Origin: Brachypodius melanocephalos
Lineage: Eukaryota; Chordata; Aves; Passeriformes; Pycnonotidae
Direction: 5' to 3'
Assembly (NCBI GenBank): GCA_013398615.1
Contig: VZSR01001479.1
Location: forward strand, 12,246,095 to 12,310,094
Length of the DNA stretch: 64,000 bases
Shown here piece after piece: positions 27,013-40,200 of the stretch. A program made the position numbers and the translations under genes. The notes under the pieces are model-generated. The model ran no database searches and was not told the origin of the DNA. It worked only from the letters and a program-made list of their open reading frames with translations. How positions within the stretch are numbered: position 1 is the first letter of the stretch; each line of letters opens with the position of its first letter.

Positions 27013-30000
27013 TGATAGCTGGAGAATCATGGCGCAGATAAAGGAGGGTCTGTGCTTTGCAAACTTGCACAAGCAGCAACAGGCAACTCTGGCCGTGTAA
27101 TTTGCCTCTTTATATGTAATTAGTACAATATGTAATTTGGAACTCTTGGAGTTAATTATACAATGTTCATACCTGAATTTATTCTGTGGGTAGCAATTTG
27201 TGCACTGTGTTGTATGTCTTGAATCCGTAAACAGAAAGGTTTTGGTGATAAAACATGTCTGGGAGTATGGAAACAGACTGAAAAGGAGGCAGGGAATTCT
27301 TCTGCATATCTCTTAGGGGAAGCAGCTAATGGGAGATTTCAAGATATGGAAATGCAGTGCAAAATGAAATGTCACTATCAACCTATTCTTATGACATTCA
27401 AATAAAGTATTCTTATTAGATTCAATAGAAAAGCTATAGCAGAAGAGCACTGAACATGATAAAAATTTTACCTGGGGCTTGTTTGAAAAGATCCTGATAC
27501 TGACTGACTCAGAGCTTTCCCTGTTAGTTTTTAAGCCTCCTACATAACTCAAAATACAAGCCCAAATTTAAGGTCTTCATCCCAAGGGAAATAAGGATGC
27601 CCATTGAAAAGATTAATTATGTACTTTCAACAATTACATTCCTCCTGAAACATACCCTTTTCAGCTCAGGATTGGTGTATCTGGATTGCTAAACAATGCC
27701 ATGGGGTAAACCCATTTCTTTAAATCACATGTGGGGAAAGTAAAGAGCTGGAAATTCAGAGGGGTTTGAATTATTCATTGCAAACATTTACTCCATCAGT
27801 TTCATTAAATTACAAGGATATAGTCAAACAGATGTGACCAGGCAGTTGGACAGGGGAAAAGGAGAATATTTTTAAATACCAGCTTGTTAAATTTTTTTTG
27901 TTGATTTTCCATCACACAGCATGACTGTTTGTGCCAGCTCATCACTGGGGATGTTCAAAAGGAGCTGATGGGTAGAGAAAAGTTTCTAAGACCAATGTTA
28001 CAAAAATGGTCCAGTAAACAGTGAGAGCAAAATAGCCAGGTAGTCTCAGAAGTGATCCTTGCTAGTCAGGACACTGCCAGGTGCTACACTGATGGTGCTA
28101 AATTGAGTAATAGAAAATGTTTGGAAAGTATTTGCTCAGCACAGTACAGAACCAAGCCAGCTAAAAAAGCATCACATATCAGGTGCTCAGAGCGAAAAAG
28201 GAAGATGGGGACCAGTGCCAGCTACTGTTTAGAGAATATAAAGCATTGTAAATCACCACAAAAATTCCCATGAGACTATGAAAATTTGATAAAGTCAAAG
28301 TTTTTAAATGGAAATAAATATAACAGCACAGAATATAACCCCTGTCTAATAGTTTTTGTTGTTTTTTTTTTAAATAGAAAACTCCTACACTGAAATGAGA
28401 ACACAATATAGTTCAACACCTATTGAAAACAACCACTAGGTAGAAACTCCTGTGTGATACTTGCAGCTCTATCCACCAGAGAGTTGCAATTTTGGTAAAT
28501 AATTTCCTTTAATTAAATAAATACACCTATTAATTTCCCATGTTGCCTTATAAGATGCCAGGTCTGCTGCTTTAGGACAACCCTTTATAGGAAGGACACT
28601 GTGTTTTTAGAATATTAATATTTCTTTAATCTTTCTTCTTAATATTAATATTTTTTGCAGTCTAGTCTGCTTTTCTAGAAGTAAACTGGGCAGGTATATG
28701 CTCTTTAAGCTCAGGCCACAAAAAAGGCAAGCCTTTTTGATCATTTGGAGCTGTGATGCTTCAGACTGTGTAGAAGACCAGAGTTTTCTCTGGAGAACTC
28801 TGTTTTGCTTCTTCCCTGCAGAGTTTTCAGAGGAATGATAAACAGGAAATTTATGTATGAGGTTACCCAGTAAAGTAATGAAGAGCTGTAACTGTTTGAA
28901 CTTTATTGCTGAGGGTTAGATAACCATGTTTGGTCTGGATCTAAATTAATAGCAACCTTTAATTTAAGCACAGGGATCAAGAGTGAACTAATGACTCTTT
29001 GGGTGCCCTTACACAGAAAACTGTTTGAGACTTAGCTGCAGAGCTGTTAATTATGGATCCCACTCAAAACTGTGGCTTTCCACTGCTGAAACACAGAGAC
29101 ATACAGTCTGCTCAGAAGAGAGAATTTGGAAATAAGTGATAATCCATGACGTTTCTGAGGCAGGGTTTGTACTGTGAGAAAGAAACCTTTTAGGCCAGGT
29201 GGTATAGTCAAAAGAAAACTTTCAGGGCTACAAATGTGTTTTTAATGTGTGGCAGAGATTTGTAGCTTTTTCTCACCTATATGAAAAAAAACCTCTTACT
29301 TCCCATACTAATGGTAACTGATGCATGAGTCCTGAGAGAATTGTCAAATGCTTTAGATGCTCAGTTCTAATCCCTCTCTGATAAGTGGGCAGTGTGTGTA
29401 TCTACTTTCCTGCACATTACAGAATTGGAGGCCTGAGCAGTCAGCAAGATAAGCATTATCTTTTGTTCTGATGAACATCAGAAATTTATATGAATTATTA
29501 CCACAGTTACTTCCCCAAGCTAGGCATTTCTTCCTCACCACAGAAGTTCACAAGTCAGGTAGATAATCACACAGCATGTTGAGTGAATCATGCAGGTGAG
29601 CAGAAGGGTTTGAAATAAAATGCTGGTATAATGCAGCTGAAATTAGGGATAACCTCCCACTCACCCCATGAAACTGTCCCTTCTCTCTGTGATTGCTGAC
29701 AGAGGCTTTCCAAATACATGTTGGGGGAAGAGGGTTACACAGCATAACAGAGTGCTAAATGCAGAATTCCTGTAACTCCGGATGGTGTTAAACAAGGCCT
29801 CTGACTAAATAGCTGTGTGGGCAGCCATCACACCTTTCACTCTGAAACAACCACCCTCCTCAGGTTTCTTTTCCTTTACAGTCTGAGTTGCGATGGCCGT
29901 GACTGGAAATGAGCGACTGCAGCTGAACTTTTTCATGCAGCTCAGTTACAATGATTCAAAGACCTTTTGGAAAGGGTTTTCCGAAAGACACTGTTGAGTC

Positions 30001-30946
30001 TGCACAAGCAAAAATCAGGAATTGAATCTGCAAGCTTTGCCTAAACCAAACCTTCAGCAACTTTTAACACTCTCATGATAACCATTTTCCTTCCCAGCAA
30101 AATGCTCCTCGGAGGACAGCAGAGAGGGAGGTGTGGGGGGGAACAAAGCCCACCTATTTTCTGTGACTCTTACTATTTTTTTTTCGTTAAGCCTTAACTG
30201 TTGCTGTGCCTGGCCTGTTTTTATGACTGGTGTCTGCAAATGTTCACAGGGTTGAGTTTTACTGGCAGACATGCTAGCAGGAAGCAGGACATGGGGGAGA
30301 GTGGCAGATGTGGCTTTCCAGAACCGAAGGTTTCATTTGCACCCTCTGCCTGCCTGCCAGAGCAGCATGTGAGCACAAGGAGGCAGAGAGCAGCTAGACT
30401 CCACAGTTCATATTTCCAAGGCTTGGAAGTTGCTCATCAGTGTAAAATAAATTCTCTTTAAAAGATCCTGAACCTAAACAAAATGTATCATAATAATTCA
30501 CTGTGTCATTATTCACTCAGCTCAATTTCTGTGGGTGTGCTCCCATCAACATTTTGAAAGCTCAAAATAATGGAGCCTACCTATGCACACAGTGTGAGCC
30601 TATGATTCACGAAACACAGTTTGGAGTTCAGAAACAAGTGTGGTTTTAAAAACTGCTTTCTAGCCTTACTCTGAAGCAGATTAGCATAAAATACCCCTAT
30701 CTACCTACCCGACAAAGAGTTTTTTGACACTAGATTTGACAGATTTTAAAAATCAGCTTTACTGTTGGCTACTGCCCAAGGCAGAAGCAGGACTCTACAG
30801 CCAGTACAGTTCCTTTCTAGATCAAAATTCCATCTTTATGTGTGCACATAAATGGATCTCTTAAGTATAAAGCTCTTGTTGGTTTCAGTCCAGAAAAGAT
30901 ACAGTTACAGATTCCTGACAGTAAAATTATGGTTTCCAAGGAATTT
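27013..30946. other. Noncoding stretch, no supported gene
   Basis: There are only short frames without domains. Two identical 12-base palindromes lie at 28611-28622 and 28641-28652 (see findings). No CR1 copy is visible before 30947. Confidence 0.5.
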
Positions 30947-31815
30947 CACAGAATCATAGCATAAGCTGAGTTGAAAGGGGCCCTCAAAGACCATGGAGTT
31001 TGACTCCTGGCTGTGCACTGCACCATGCCCGAGTCTCGCCATGTGCATTGTCCAAACGCTTGAACTCTGCCAGGCTGGGTGCTGTGAGCACTGCCCTGGG
31101 AGCCTGTTCCAGTGCCCAATCACCCTCTGGGGAAAGAACCTTTTCCTGGTATCCAACCCAAACCTCTCCTGACACAGCTTCAGGCCATTCCCTGGGGTCC
31201 TGTCCCTGGGCACCACAGAGAAGAGATCAGTGCCTGCCCCTCCTCTTCCCCTCACAAGGAAGTTCGACTGCGATGAGGTCTGTCCTCACTCTCCTCCAGG
31301 CTGAACAGACTTCAGCCACTTCTCATATGCCTTCCCTCAAGGCCCTTTGTCACCTTGGTTGCCCTCCTATGGATATTCTCTAACAGTTTAATATCCTTCT
31401 TATATTGTGGCACCCAGCACTGCCCCCAGCAGTGGAGGTGAGGCTGCCCCAGCTCAGAGCAGAGGGGGCAATCCCCTCCCTTGCCTGGCTGGCCATGCTG
31501 TGCCTGGTGCCCCCCAGGACAGGGTTGGCCCTCCTGGCTGCCAGGGCACTGCTGGCTCAGATTCCACTCGTCATCATCCAGGACCCCCAGGTCCCTTTCC
31601 ATGGCACTGCATTCCAGTACCACATTCCCCAGTCCGTACATCCAGGGTTATCCCATCCCAGGCACAGAATCCGACACTTTCTCTTGTTGAACTTCACATG
31701 GTTGGTGATTGCCCAGTCCTCTAGTTTGTTGATGTCTCTCTGCAGAGCCTCTCTGCTTTTGAGAGAGTCAACAGCTCCTCATCCTTTGATTTCTATTACC
31801 AGGTGTCCCTAAGGA
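30947..31815 (-). mobile_element. CR1 LINE with decayed RT-ORF C-terminal part, minus strand
   Basis: This is the most informative repeat in the window. On the minus strand, separate frames give pieces of the C-terminal part of the CR1 reverse-transcriptase ORF (ORF2) in the expected order: KLEDWAITNHVKFN near 31728-31687, LGVLDDDEWNLSQQC near 31590-31546, QYKKDIKLLENIHRRA near 31400-31353, and DLFSVVPRDRTPGNG near 31228-31184 followed by HWNRLPG. At least two frame changes and several stops break the frame. A deletion appears to shorten the part after the ATKVTKGLE segment. The 3' terminus keeps a CACAGAATCATAG relic at 30947-30959. The catalytic YADD region and the endonuclease domain are absent, so the copy is 5'-truncated near 31815 and dead. 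Confidence 0.92.
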
Positions 31816-33554
31816 CCACACACTATCAGAGAGCCCACTGATGCTAAGAATGAATTTAGCCCATGACAAATGCCATGGGCTATTTTGGGTACTGAAAGTA
31901 TGTCATCAGACCAACAAGCTTGTAACTTATTCTTTACAACATGCATCTTTCCTCTGGGCTGATTTGAAAGAGCCAAAAGCAAAACCCAGTAAGGCCACAA
32001 TGTCTCAAGGCAAGAAACAGTAGAAATGTTGTTGGAAAGCTCCACCTGAAAGGATTCCTTCTCAATTTTCAAAGCAAAAGAACATGCCAATAAACTTGCC
32101 AAACCAAAACCAGCACATACATTTCTTTGTGTAAATACCTTTATCACCACTCTGGTAGATCTTGTTGACCTGGGTCAAATATGGAGAGATGAAATCCAGA
32201 TGGCAGATGGTTTAGCCCCTACAACAATTCACACTGACTCAGAGGAAGTCTGATACATCATTGAAAATCCCAAAGCCAGTATTCATCTCCAGGGCACAAC
32301 ACATATAGTCCCCCACAATCTACAAAAAGAACATGTTGTCTCTCCTCTCCTTCTAAGTTATTTGATTCCCAAGGAGCTTACTGGATAGTACATAACAGAT
32401 AGTACAAAAAGAGCATTTATTATGAAAACAGTTGATGAGAGGAAATAAGATGATATCTCTGTGCAACTTAAGGATCTTAGACATATAGTATTACAAGCAA
32501 GAGGCATGGATGGCCGGCAGAACTCTACACATCCTTCTCAAGAATATTAAAATCCAGCTTCTTCCCTGATAGCCATCAATGATCAAAAGGCATAAACAAT
32601 CAGGCTTTCTATGCTAATGATTGCACTGAAATGCATCCTTGAATAGTTTGACCAATTAGAAGGAGCACCAGCCATTAAAAGGAATCTTAATGATGGATTA
32701 GTTATTCAGAATCCTTTAAAAGAAAACTATGTAGGGTTTTTTGTGTTTTTTTTAAATCTTGTGTGTCCCTCATTTTTTCTTGATTTTGGCTGTTTTCATT
32801 TCTTAAAAATAATAAACCCACCCCCAAATCTTCACAAACTCTTAGAAAGTATAAAGCTACCAGCCTCCCTGCCTTTATTTTCATCAGCTTCATTTGTGAA
32901 TCATTGAAAGTTAATATGTTTTTGATTCATACACAAAAAAAACCTTGAAAGTTTAAGTAAACCAAGTCTCTCCTATGTGGACTCTAAGGCAAAGGATTTC
33001 TAATTGCTGTGAACTGGCTAGGACAGAGAAAAAACCTCTTAAAATGAAATCATATTTCTTTAATTACATTTCATGTAGAAGCAATATCAGGGTTAAAGTC
33101 TGTTTGAAATAACACAAAAATCTTTCAATAAAAAGTTACTGTGTGTTATTCAGATGGGAGTGGACAAACAGTGATAGTTTATTGCTAAGGAACACATTGC
33201 CTGCAACATATTTCATAGAAAAAGTATTCTTAGCCAAACATGTCCTCCAGTACTGATTAGATTAACAACTGGCAGAATTTGGCCATTATATATTATGTTT
33301 ACAGAAAGTCACACTCAGCTGTTAACTCTGCATAGGCTGTATGGTGAGCCATCAGTGCCACAGTACAGGACAACACATTGAGTCACTCCATGGTCAAGTC
33401 AGAATCAGCCGGAGCATCACATATCTTATTGTCAGCAGAAGAAATGCAGACTCATTAGGGGGTGTGCAATTCCTCTGTCAGCCTGTTTAGCTCTAGAGTT
33501 AAGCAAAACCACTTTAACTTGGTCTTTGTCATTTATATGTGTGTGATTTTCTTT
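31816..33554. other. Noncoding stretch
   Basis: No gene or clear repeat is visible between the CR1 copy and the A-rich tract at 33555. Confidence 0.5.
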
Positions 33555-33630
33555 AAAAAAAAAAAACAAAAAACAGAGCCAAAAAACCCTCAACAACCAT
33601 AACAACAAAAAAAAAAAAAAACTAAAACAA
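33555..33630 (+). repeat. A-rich simple repeat
   Basis: A runs of about 12 and 15 are separated by CAAAAAACAGAGCC- and AACAACAA-type sequence. This low-complexity tract creates a phenylalanine-rich frame on the opposite strand that is not a gene. Confidence 0.85.
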
Positions 33631-34200
33631 CCCCAATGCAGATACACACAACAGATTTGGCCAGGATTGTGGTTTTTTTCCTGCAGGGCTTCCTGGCAGC
33701 TTCTGCTGTGTCCAAATTCACATGGCATCCTGGACTGGCCCCGTGTGTGGCTCCACAGGTAGCTCTGCCTCGCAGCTGCACTTGCAGCCCACAGCCTGGG
33801 CTCACCTCCTCTGCAAAGCACAGCTGAGGCACCTCACACACAGCTCCTGGGGACCAGGGGGGTCATATCAGCCAGGCCCAGCTTGAAAAACTCCCAGTGG
33901 AGTCCTGCATGACAGCTCTAGAGCAGGTGAGTGCCAAGCCTCCCAAAGGAACATTGCTTCCCGAGGGGAATTCAGTCCTCACCCAGCCAGGCTGCAAGGT
34001 GTGTTTTGAGGGCAGGCAGGCTAAGTACGTGTGAGGCCACACTCTGTGATGATTCCTACCAACTCCAGACTTCTCCTGGCCCTCACATCAACCTGCAGAG
34101 CGCTCAGCTGAAGGGCAGAATGCCCTGCCAGTGTGCCTGTTCAAGATCTGGGGAGAGAATGAAATTGTGGAACTTTTTACTAGCAACCTTTTGACTGAGA
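33631..34200. other. GC-richer unexplained block
   Basis: This block is visibly richer in G+C than its flanks, with open frames on both strands (63 to 129 codons) that show no known domain. It immediately precedes two CR1 fragments and may be an unrecognised repeat, such as the internal part of another retroelement. I cannot assign it. Confidence 0.35.
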
Positions 34201-34261
34201 AGAAAATGAGGTATTTTGAAGCTGAAACTTCTGGGGGGGTTACACACCACTCTCAGCATGC

Positions 34262-34385
34262 TGGACCAGGTTTCTCAAAACCCCATGCAGCCTGGCCTTG
34301 AACACTTGCATGGATGAGGCACCCACAGCTTCTCTGGCAACCTGTCCCAGTGCCCCACCACCCCCACGATAAAGAACTTCTCCCA
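34262..34385 (-). mobile_element. CR1 LINE fragment, minus strand
   Basis: Reverse complement of the CR1 3' region: GGACCAGGTTTCTCAAAACCCC, CAGCCTGGCCTTGAACACTTGCA, CACAGCTTCTCTGGCAACCTGTCCCAGTGCCCCACCACC, then AAAGAACTTCT. The terminal GGTTGGAAG-and-tail part is missing, so the copy has lost its 3' end. It is closely similar to the copy at 35145-35362. Confidence 0.88.
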
Positions 34386-35144
34386 TGTAGCAACAGAAAC
34401 ATGAGTACTCCTGCCTTTAAAGGGGCTTGGTTTTGTCTCAGAGCAGAATAGGAATGTTTAGGAAAACACAGAAGTTGAGCAGGTTAGAGAAATATTTCCC
34501 ACACAACTCTAGTTGTGGGAGGCCTCTAATGGTATTTAATATTTCAAACAATTTTGGTTTCAATTAAAATAATAAATGGGAAAATAAAAAGAAGGGGATG
34601 GAAGGAGGGTAATTTTTTCCTATCCTGCAGGAAAATTCCAATTACTTAAATTATTCTTTTGCTGAGAAATAAAACAATTGCTGCAAAGGGGAACATGAAA
34701 ATGTCATCCAATCTGCTTCTGAAATGCAGTTTATGCAATGAAGCAACATTTGTGTGGATTCCACACAATTTAGTCCATTTTAGAACATCAGTCAGACAGC
34801 AGTTTCAGTGTCACTTGATAACTATTATGATTGCTGGCAGTCAGGGTCCCTCTTCCCTCCCTTAGGGTCCACTCTCCTCCCTTTCCCAGAAGCATCTAGA
34901 TGTTTTAGGGACACAAACCAGTGAAGTCTTAGGAATGACCCTTCAGGAGGCAACATAAGCAGTTCAGTCCATTACCCAGAGGCACTTTAGGCACACAGGT
35001 TCCCTTGATATCCCAAAAGAATGTAGGAGCTGCTCTGTAAGTCTAAGCCCCAGTGTTGAAGACTTAGAGCTGTAAAACACAAGAGCACCTAGAGTACTTA
35101 CTGCTAAAGATACAGTGCAGCTTTTAAAAGATGGGCATTAATAT

Positions 35145-35362
35145 GATCCATACAATGATACAAACACAGTTTGGGTTGGAAGAGACCTTAAAGACCATCC
35201 AGATCCAATTCCCCTGCCATGGGCAGGGACACCCTCTAGACCAGGTTTTTCAAAACCCCATCCAGCCTGGCCTTGAACACTTGCAGGGATGAAGCATCCA
35301 CAGCTTCTCTGGGCAACCTGTCCCAGTGCCCCACCACCCTCACAATAAAGAACTTCTTCCAG
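35145..35362 (-). mobile_element. CR1 LINE 3' end, minus strand
   Basis: A good match to an avian CR1 3' end in reverse complement: decayed tail repeat (ATGATCCATACAATGATA), TTTGGGTTGGAAGAGACCTTAAAGACCATCC, CCCCTGCCATGGGCAGGGACACC, AGACCAGG, CATCCAGCCTGGCCTTGAACACTTGCAGGGATG, CACAGCTTCTCTGGGCAACCTGTCCCAGTGCC, and AATAAAGAACTTCTTCC at its upstream edge. It is 5'-truncated and noncoding. It lies about 0.9 kb from the related fragment at 34262. Confidence 0.93.
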
Positions 35363-37197
35363 CTATTCAGCCAGATATTGGTTATCACAGTACAGCAGGA
35401 TTAAACACCAAAGCACTGAATTGCTCTTCTCCAAAGTTCTTAGGTCATTCCAAACTATACAGTCAACTGGAGACATTACTTATATCTGAAAAACGTGGTC
35501 TAAATATGATCCCTGACTTCCTACAGGCTCTGTCAGGTATTACTCTGGGATTCTCTGGACAGTTTTGGAAATGTTACTCAAGATCTAGTCCATTGTCTCC
35601 TGTAAAAGCAAACAGTAAAAGTATTTTCAGAGAGATGATTCACCTTCCCCTTGCTTTTAGCAAGAATTCTGCTTGAAGCTGACAGGAAAAGCACTAGGAA
35701 CTGATATGCAGCAGTCAGAATCTTTATTCCAGAATATGTGAGTATGGTTTTCAAAAAGACAGCAAATGAAACCACAGCCAATAAAATTGGTACTGCAGTT
35801 AACACCTTACAAAACATTGCCACCTTCATCTCATTACTGGATACTTGTTCTATCATAGACACCACTTTCTGGAAACTAATATGAAAAACCCCAAGGACAA
35901 AAATCTTGAAATGGCCTCAAGGAGCTGTGAAAAGCACTGTAAGCACTCATGTTTTGGAAAAAATAATCTAGTCTTCACTAAACCAGTATCTATATGTAAG
36001 GAAATACATCTCCCAGACTACAACTATAAGCACAGGCAATAATTTTGTTAGTGTCACTGGGCTTTGTTCTCTCTTCATCTGAAGCAGCACGTTTGCAATG
36101 ACAATCCCCTGCTACTAAGTGAATCTCACATTTACACTGAGAGTGCCCAAGCGCTTTTCAAGTCTTGACTCTGCTTTATCTGCTTCCGTCATGAGCCCTC
36201 CTGATGAAAAACCCACATGCAGCTGAAGCAGGGGCATGTTCACTTTCAGAAGTCAGTGAAAGAAAGGGGGTGTGGAAGAGAAACTCATTGCTCAAGAAAA
36301 TAGTTTTCAGTCAGGCTCCAGCTCTGCCTAATTCCTGTCTGCATCAGCCCAGTTAAAGCTGCCTGTGCTTAGGGGCGATTGGCAGGCTGCTCTGGGTTCC
36401 TTCACTGCACTGCTAATCTCCACTAATACTCTCCCATGCTTCATTTAATTTCACTCTCAGGGCTCTTTTTCAAATTCTTCCTCAAATCTTAAACCAATGC
36501 CCTCATTGTTTAGGATTCCTTTACCCTGACAAGTCTGACCTCAGATATCCTTTCCTCCTTCCTGCTCTGTAACTCAGGCAGTCCACTTACTCATTCATAT
36601 GGTAACCTCACATAATGGTCTCCACATTAATTAAGTAATTTTGGTTCTTTAAGGTACTACAGAGGGGTTTTCAGTGCCTTTCAGGCCAATTGAACTATTT
36701 TTTTTGTTGTTGAACAGGCTGGAGAGTACATGGAAGAAGAGCCAAGGAGAACATGCTCGCTCTCCCTCTGGGCCATTCCTTTCATGCTGCTTCAGGGTTA
36801 GGCCAAAACAACATCAGCAAGTCTAATTTGCCCCAGCAGTGGATGGGAAATGACTAAAAACCCTGCAGATTAATTTGTGTCAGATGTATGCTTTCAAGCA
36901 AGTGAGAGCAAGAGAGAATGTGAGAGCATTTACAGAAAAACGTGCTCTTTCTCTGGGATTTAGAAGGGCTCTCTTGTTTCAGATCTCTCGGGAGCTGGGT
37001 GGCCCCAAGCAAATGAAAAGTCCTACCTTTGCTTTATGTTCTCCTTTTGTATTTGATGCTTTTCAGTAATCAGACAATTCGGAAAAAAAATGAGAGGGAC
37101 AAAAAGAATCAAAACTGTACAATGCATGATTGGTTTTGCAGTATCTGCTGAGTCCTCTAGCAAAGATAGTTTTGTACCATACAAGTGAGATAGTCAG
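35363..37197. other. Noncoding stretch
   Basis: I see no supported gene. The open frames are short and have no recognisable content. Confidence 0.5.

Positions 37198-37229
<32 letters not shown>
37198..37229 (+). repeat. A32 homopolymer
   Basis: An uninterrupted run of 32 A. There is no AATAAA signal or retrocopy-like sequence just upstream, and no obvious target-site duplication, so it reads as a simple tract rather than a retrogene tail. Confidence 0.95.
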
Positions 37230-37233
<4 letters not shown>

Positions 37234-40200
37234 CCTGGAGAATTTTTTTGAGGGGTGAGGGTTGTGTCCCACATCACTCCAGAAAAACAGAACGTGGTGG
37301 AAACCTCACGTCACTCTGGAAAATAATAATGATTAGTGTTACATAATCAATAACCTAATAGGACTGAAACTGCAGATCAATACGTGACCCTGACCAGGAA
37401 GCACAGGTCCAAACCAGTTTTTCTGTTGAAACAGTAGACCTCAAGTTACTCTCTGATTGCCAGATGTGAACATCCAGATGTGATATTCTAACAGGATGAG
37501 TCCTGGAGTGGCCATGGAAACTCAGCAACTGTAATAGCTATTTTGGTTCTACTCGGTGTGACTTAGTTGGGAATAAATTTTTCTGTATATGACTAACACA
37601 TGAGCTGAAAAACACCAGGACTGGCAGTGGTAAGGCTTCTTAGTGGTATTCCCAGCAAGGCCAAGAACATTCATCTCTGTGTCCAATCTCTCTGGTTAAG
37701 GGTGTTGCAACACTAGAGATGAGTCACGTGCGTGCTATCGCTGTGCAGTAACATTTCTGTTGCTAAATTAAATAGATTTAATTTTGTACATTCTTGGAAC
37801 TCATATCCAATCTGATCTGCTCACCACATCTAAAAGGATTTGTTTACTTTTTAGGCAGCCTTGCTGTTTAGATCTCAGATGACTGCCTCAAAATTTCTAG
37901 GGAAGCTCAAAATCAGTCTCATAAAGAAGTGCAACATTAGCATGAACATTTCTCATTTCTGGTGAGAAACAGTTCTGCTTCAAAAACTTCAGGCCTTACT
38001 CTCCATTCACACTGTTCCTAATCTTTATCTTATCATTATTGAGACAAAAAAATAATAGCACCCAAAAGCCTACCCAAAGTCTGAACCCCAATCTGATTTG
38101 GCAGCATAAATATAACCACAGAAAAATCTTCCAAGAGAGCCAAAGAGAGAAAAAGCCCCAATCTAAAAAGAATGCAAAAGAGTTTTGTGGAATTAGACCT
38201 TAAACCTCAGTTTCAGAACAGACTAGCACTTAGGAGCCTGTCACAACTTTCAACAAGATGTCAAATATAGTTAATACAACATTCAATATTGGTGCAGTTA
38301 TACTGGTACTCTTAGCAGTATCACCTATTTCAATCTAGAAAGGAAATAGCAGTACAGGGAAGAAACAGCATAGGATGCCTTTATATCTATAATTGTTGTT
38401 GTACTGGGATGTTTTTCAATAAAAACACATACCAGTAACCTAAATGGTTGTACTAGTGCCAGACCTATATGAGACCAAGAGTCTCAGAAGATTTAGATGT
38501 CTGTATCACACCGGTCTCACTAGTGTTTTGGCAGGTAATAGCATTTCCAGGCACACATATAAGCACCAGATCACATCTGAGAAAGAGAGAAAGTCTTTAG
38601 TTACTTGACCATTTTGAAAATATTCTTTTTAGGGTTGCTGAAACGTATAAGAATTGGCAAGTTAAAAAAAATAAAGCAATCCACCTCAAAGGAAGAAAAT
38701 CAAACACAGCCATTCAGAAGAAACAGTAACAAAAGGAAAGAGAAATCTGTATTAGTGATGATTATATCGGCAAGTCTTCTCTGTCTGTAACACATACTTG
38801 TGGAAAATGGTAACTACAGCTATAGCAATTCACATAATGCAGTCTGAATATTTTGTATCCGAGACAAAACTATGTTGTTATCTTCATATATACAGGGGAA
38901 AAAAAAAGTTCTGGAGCAGATTAATTCAATAATATCTAGAATCCTAATTCCCTGATTCAGGTCCCAGGAGAAGCTTACAAACTTTCAGCAGAAAGAGAAA
39001 GAGGAATTTCCTTATTTTATCTGATCCGTAGGAAAACCTCAAGTTCACTGAGGTAGTCTATCAGGTTTAGGATGCCCAGTGGTGGAAAGAAAAAACAAGG
39101 CAGCCCAAGGCTACAGATAATCTCATTGACTGACCGCACTCTCCAGCTCTAAGTTTATTCACCACACGTTCACATCAGTGCTGGTTTCAGCTCAGGAGAG
39201 CAGCTCAGGCACACAGCCAGGGTTTTGCAGGGCAAGCCTGCTCAGCCCTTGCCTGGAGCAGCTTTAGGAGCCAGGAACCACACCCTTGCATCCTGTCAGA
39301 GCAGAGCAAGCCTAGAAGTCACAAAACCTATCTACTGGTTACACTGCCAGAAACGTGCATGTGTGCATCCAGTCCAGTACTATTTAATCTTTCTGGCACC
39401 AAAGCCTCAATCATCTACCCCAGGCCAAACTGCACCGTGGGACTGACAGGTCTCCTGAGAGACACACGACATCTGAGGAAACGCCATCAACCTTCCCCTC
39501 ATCTCACCAAGATACTCTCCTGTTCAGATAAGGACTGTGATTATTGCTCATCTTGGGCTGGGGGAGCAGTCTCGGTGAGGACTTTGGAATATCTGATCCT
39601 CCAAGGCTAGCAGGATTCACGAGATCTGAACCTCATGCCACATAAAAGCTCAGCAAGTCTTTCCTAATCTGTGCCCAATCTAAACTTAAATTTGCAATTC
39701 CTGGACAGTACCAAAAATACGATTGCAACACTTCTGAGAGCAGAGCTCATAGTGCTGGGTTGAAGAGCCACAAAGACTGCAGGGTCTTTGTGTATGGCAA
39801 GAAAATGGCACATGAGGAAGGCAATCTGTATGACAATTGCAGCTCTCTCAACCTTCCTCCTGCCAGGAAGCCCTTCAGCCCCACCAAAAGTCTGTGTCTG
39901 TTGCCAAAGATTAACCATCACTGTCAAAAACACTTCCAGTGTTTTTCAGACTTAAATATCTGAAAGGTAGTAGAATCTCAGCTAATTACTCATCATTACT
40001 ATCACTATGATAGCTGCATTATATTTTTAATAACACAGGAACATTGAAATAATTATGAAGGCTACAGATAACTTGAAATCTGATATCCCTGAACAGCTGC
40101 TTGTGAATACTTCCTCATATTATTCCACACTTATTTATCCTTTGAAATAATTAAGCACTTAAACACTATTGTTTGCTTACATACCGATGCACATTTCTGA

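Noticed and set aside
30905..31812. Several 60- to 135-codon frames on both strands treated as possible host genes
   Set aside because: The minus-strand frames are pieces of the dead CR1 ORF and the plus-strand frames are its antisense shadows.
37198..37229. Tail of a processed pseudogene
   Set aside because: There is no polyadenylation signal, no coding remnant upstream and no visible target-site duplication.
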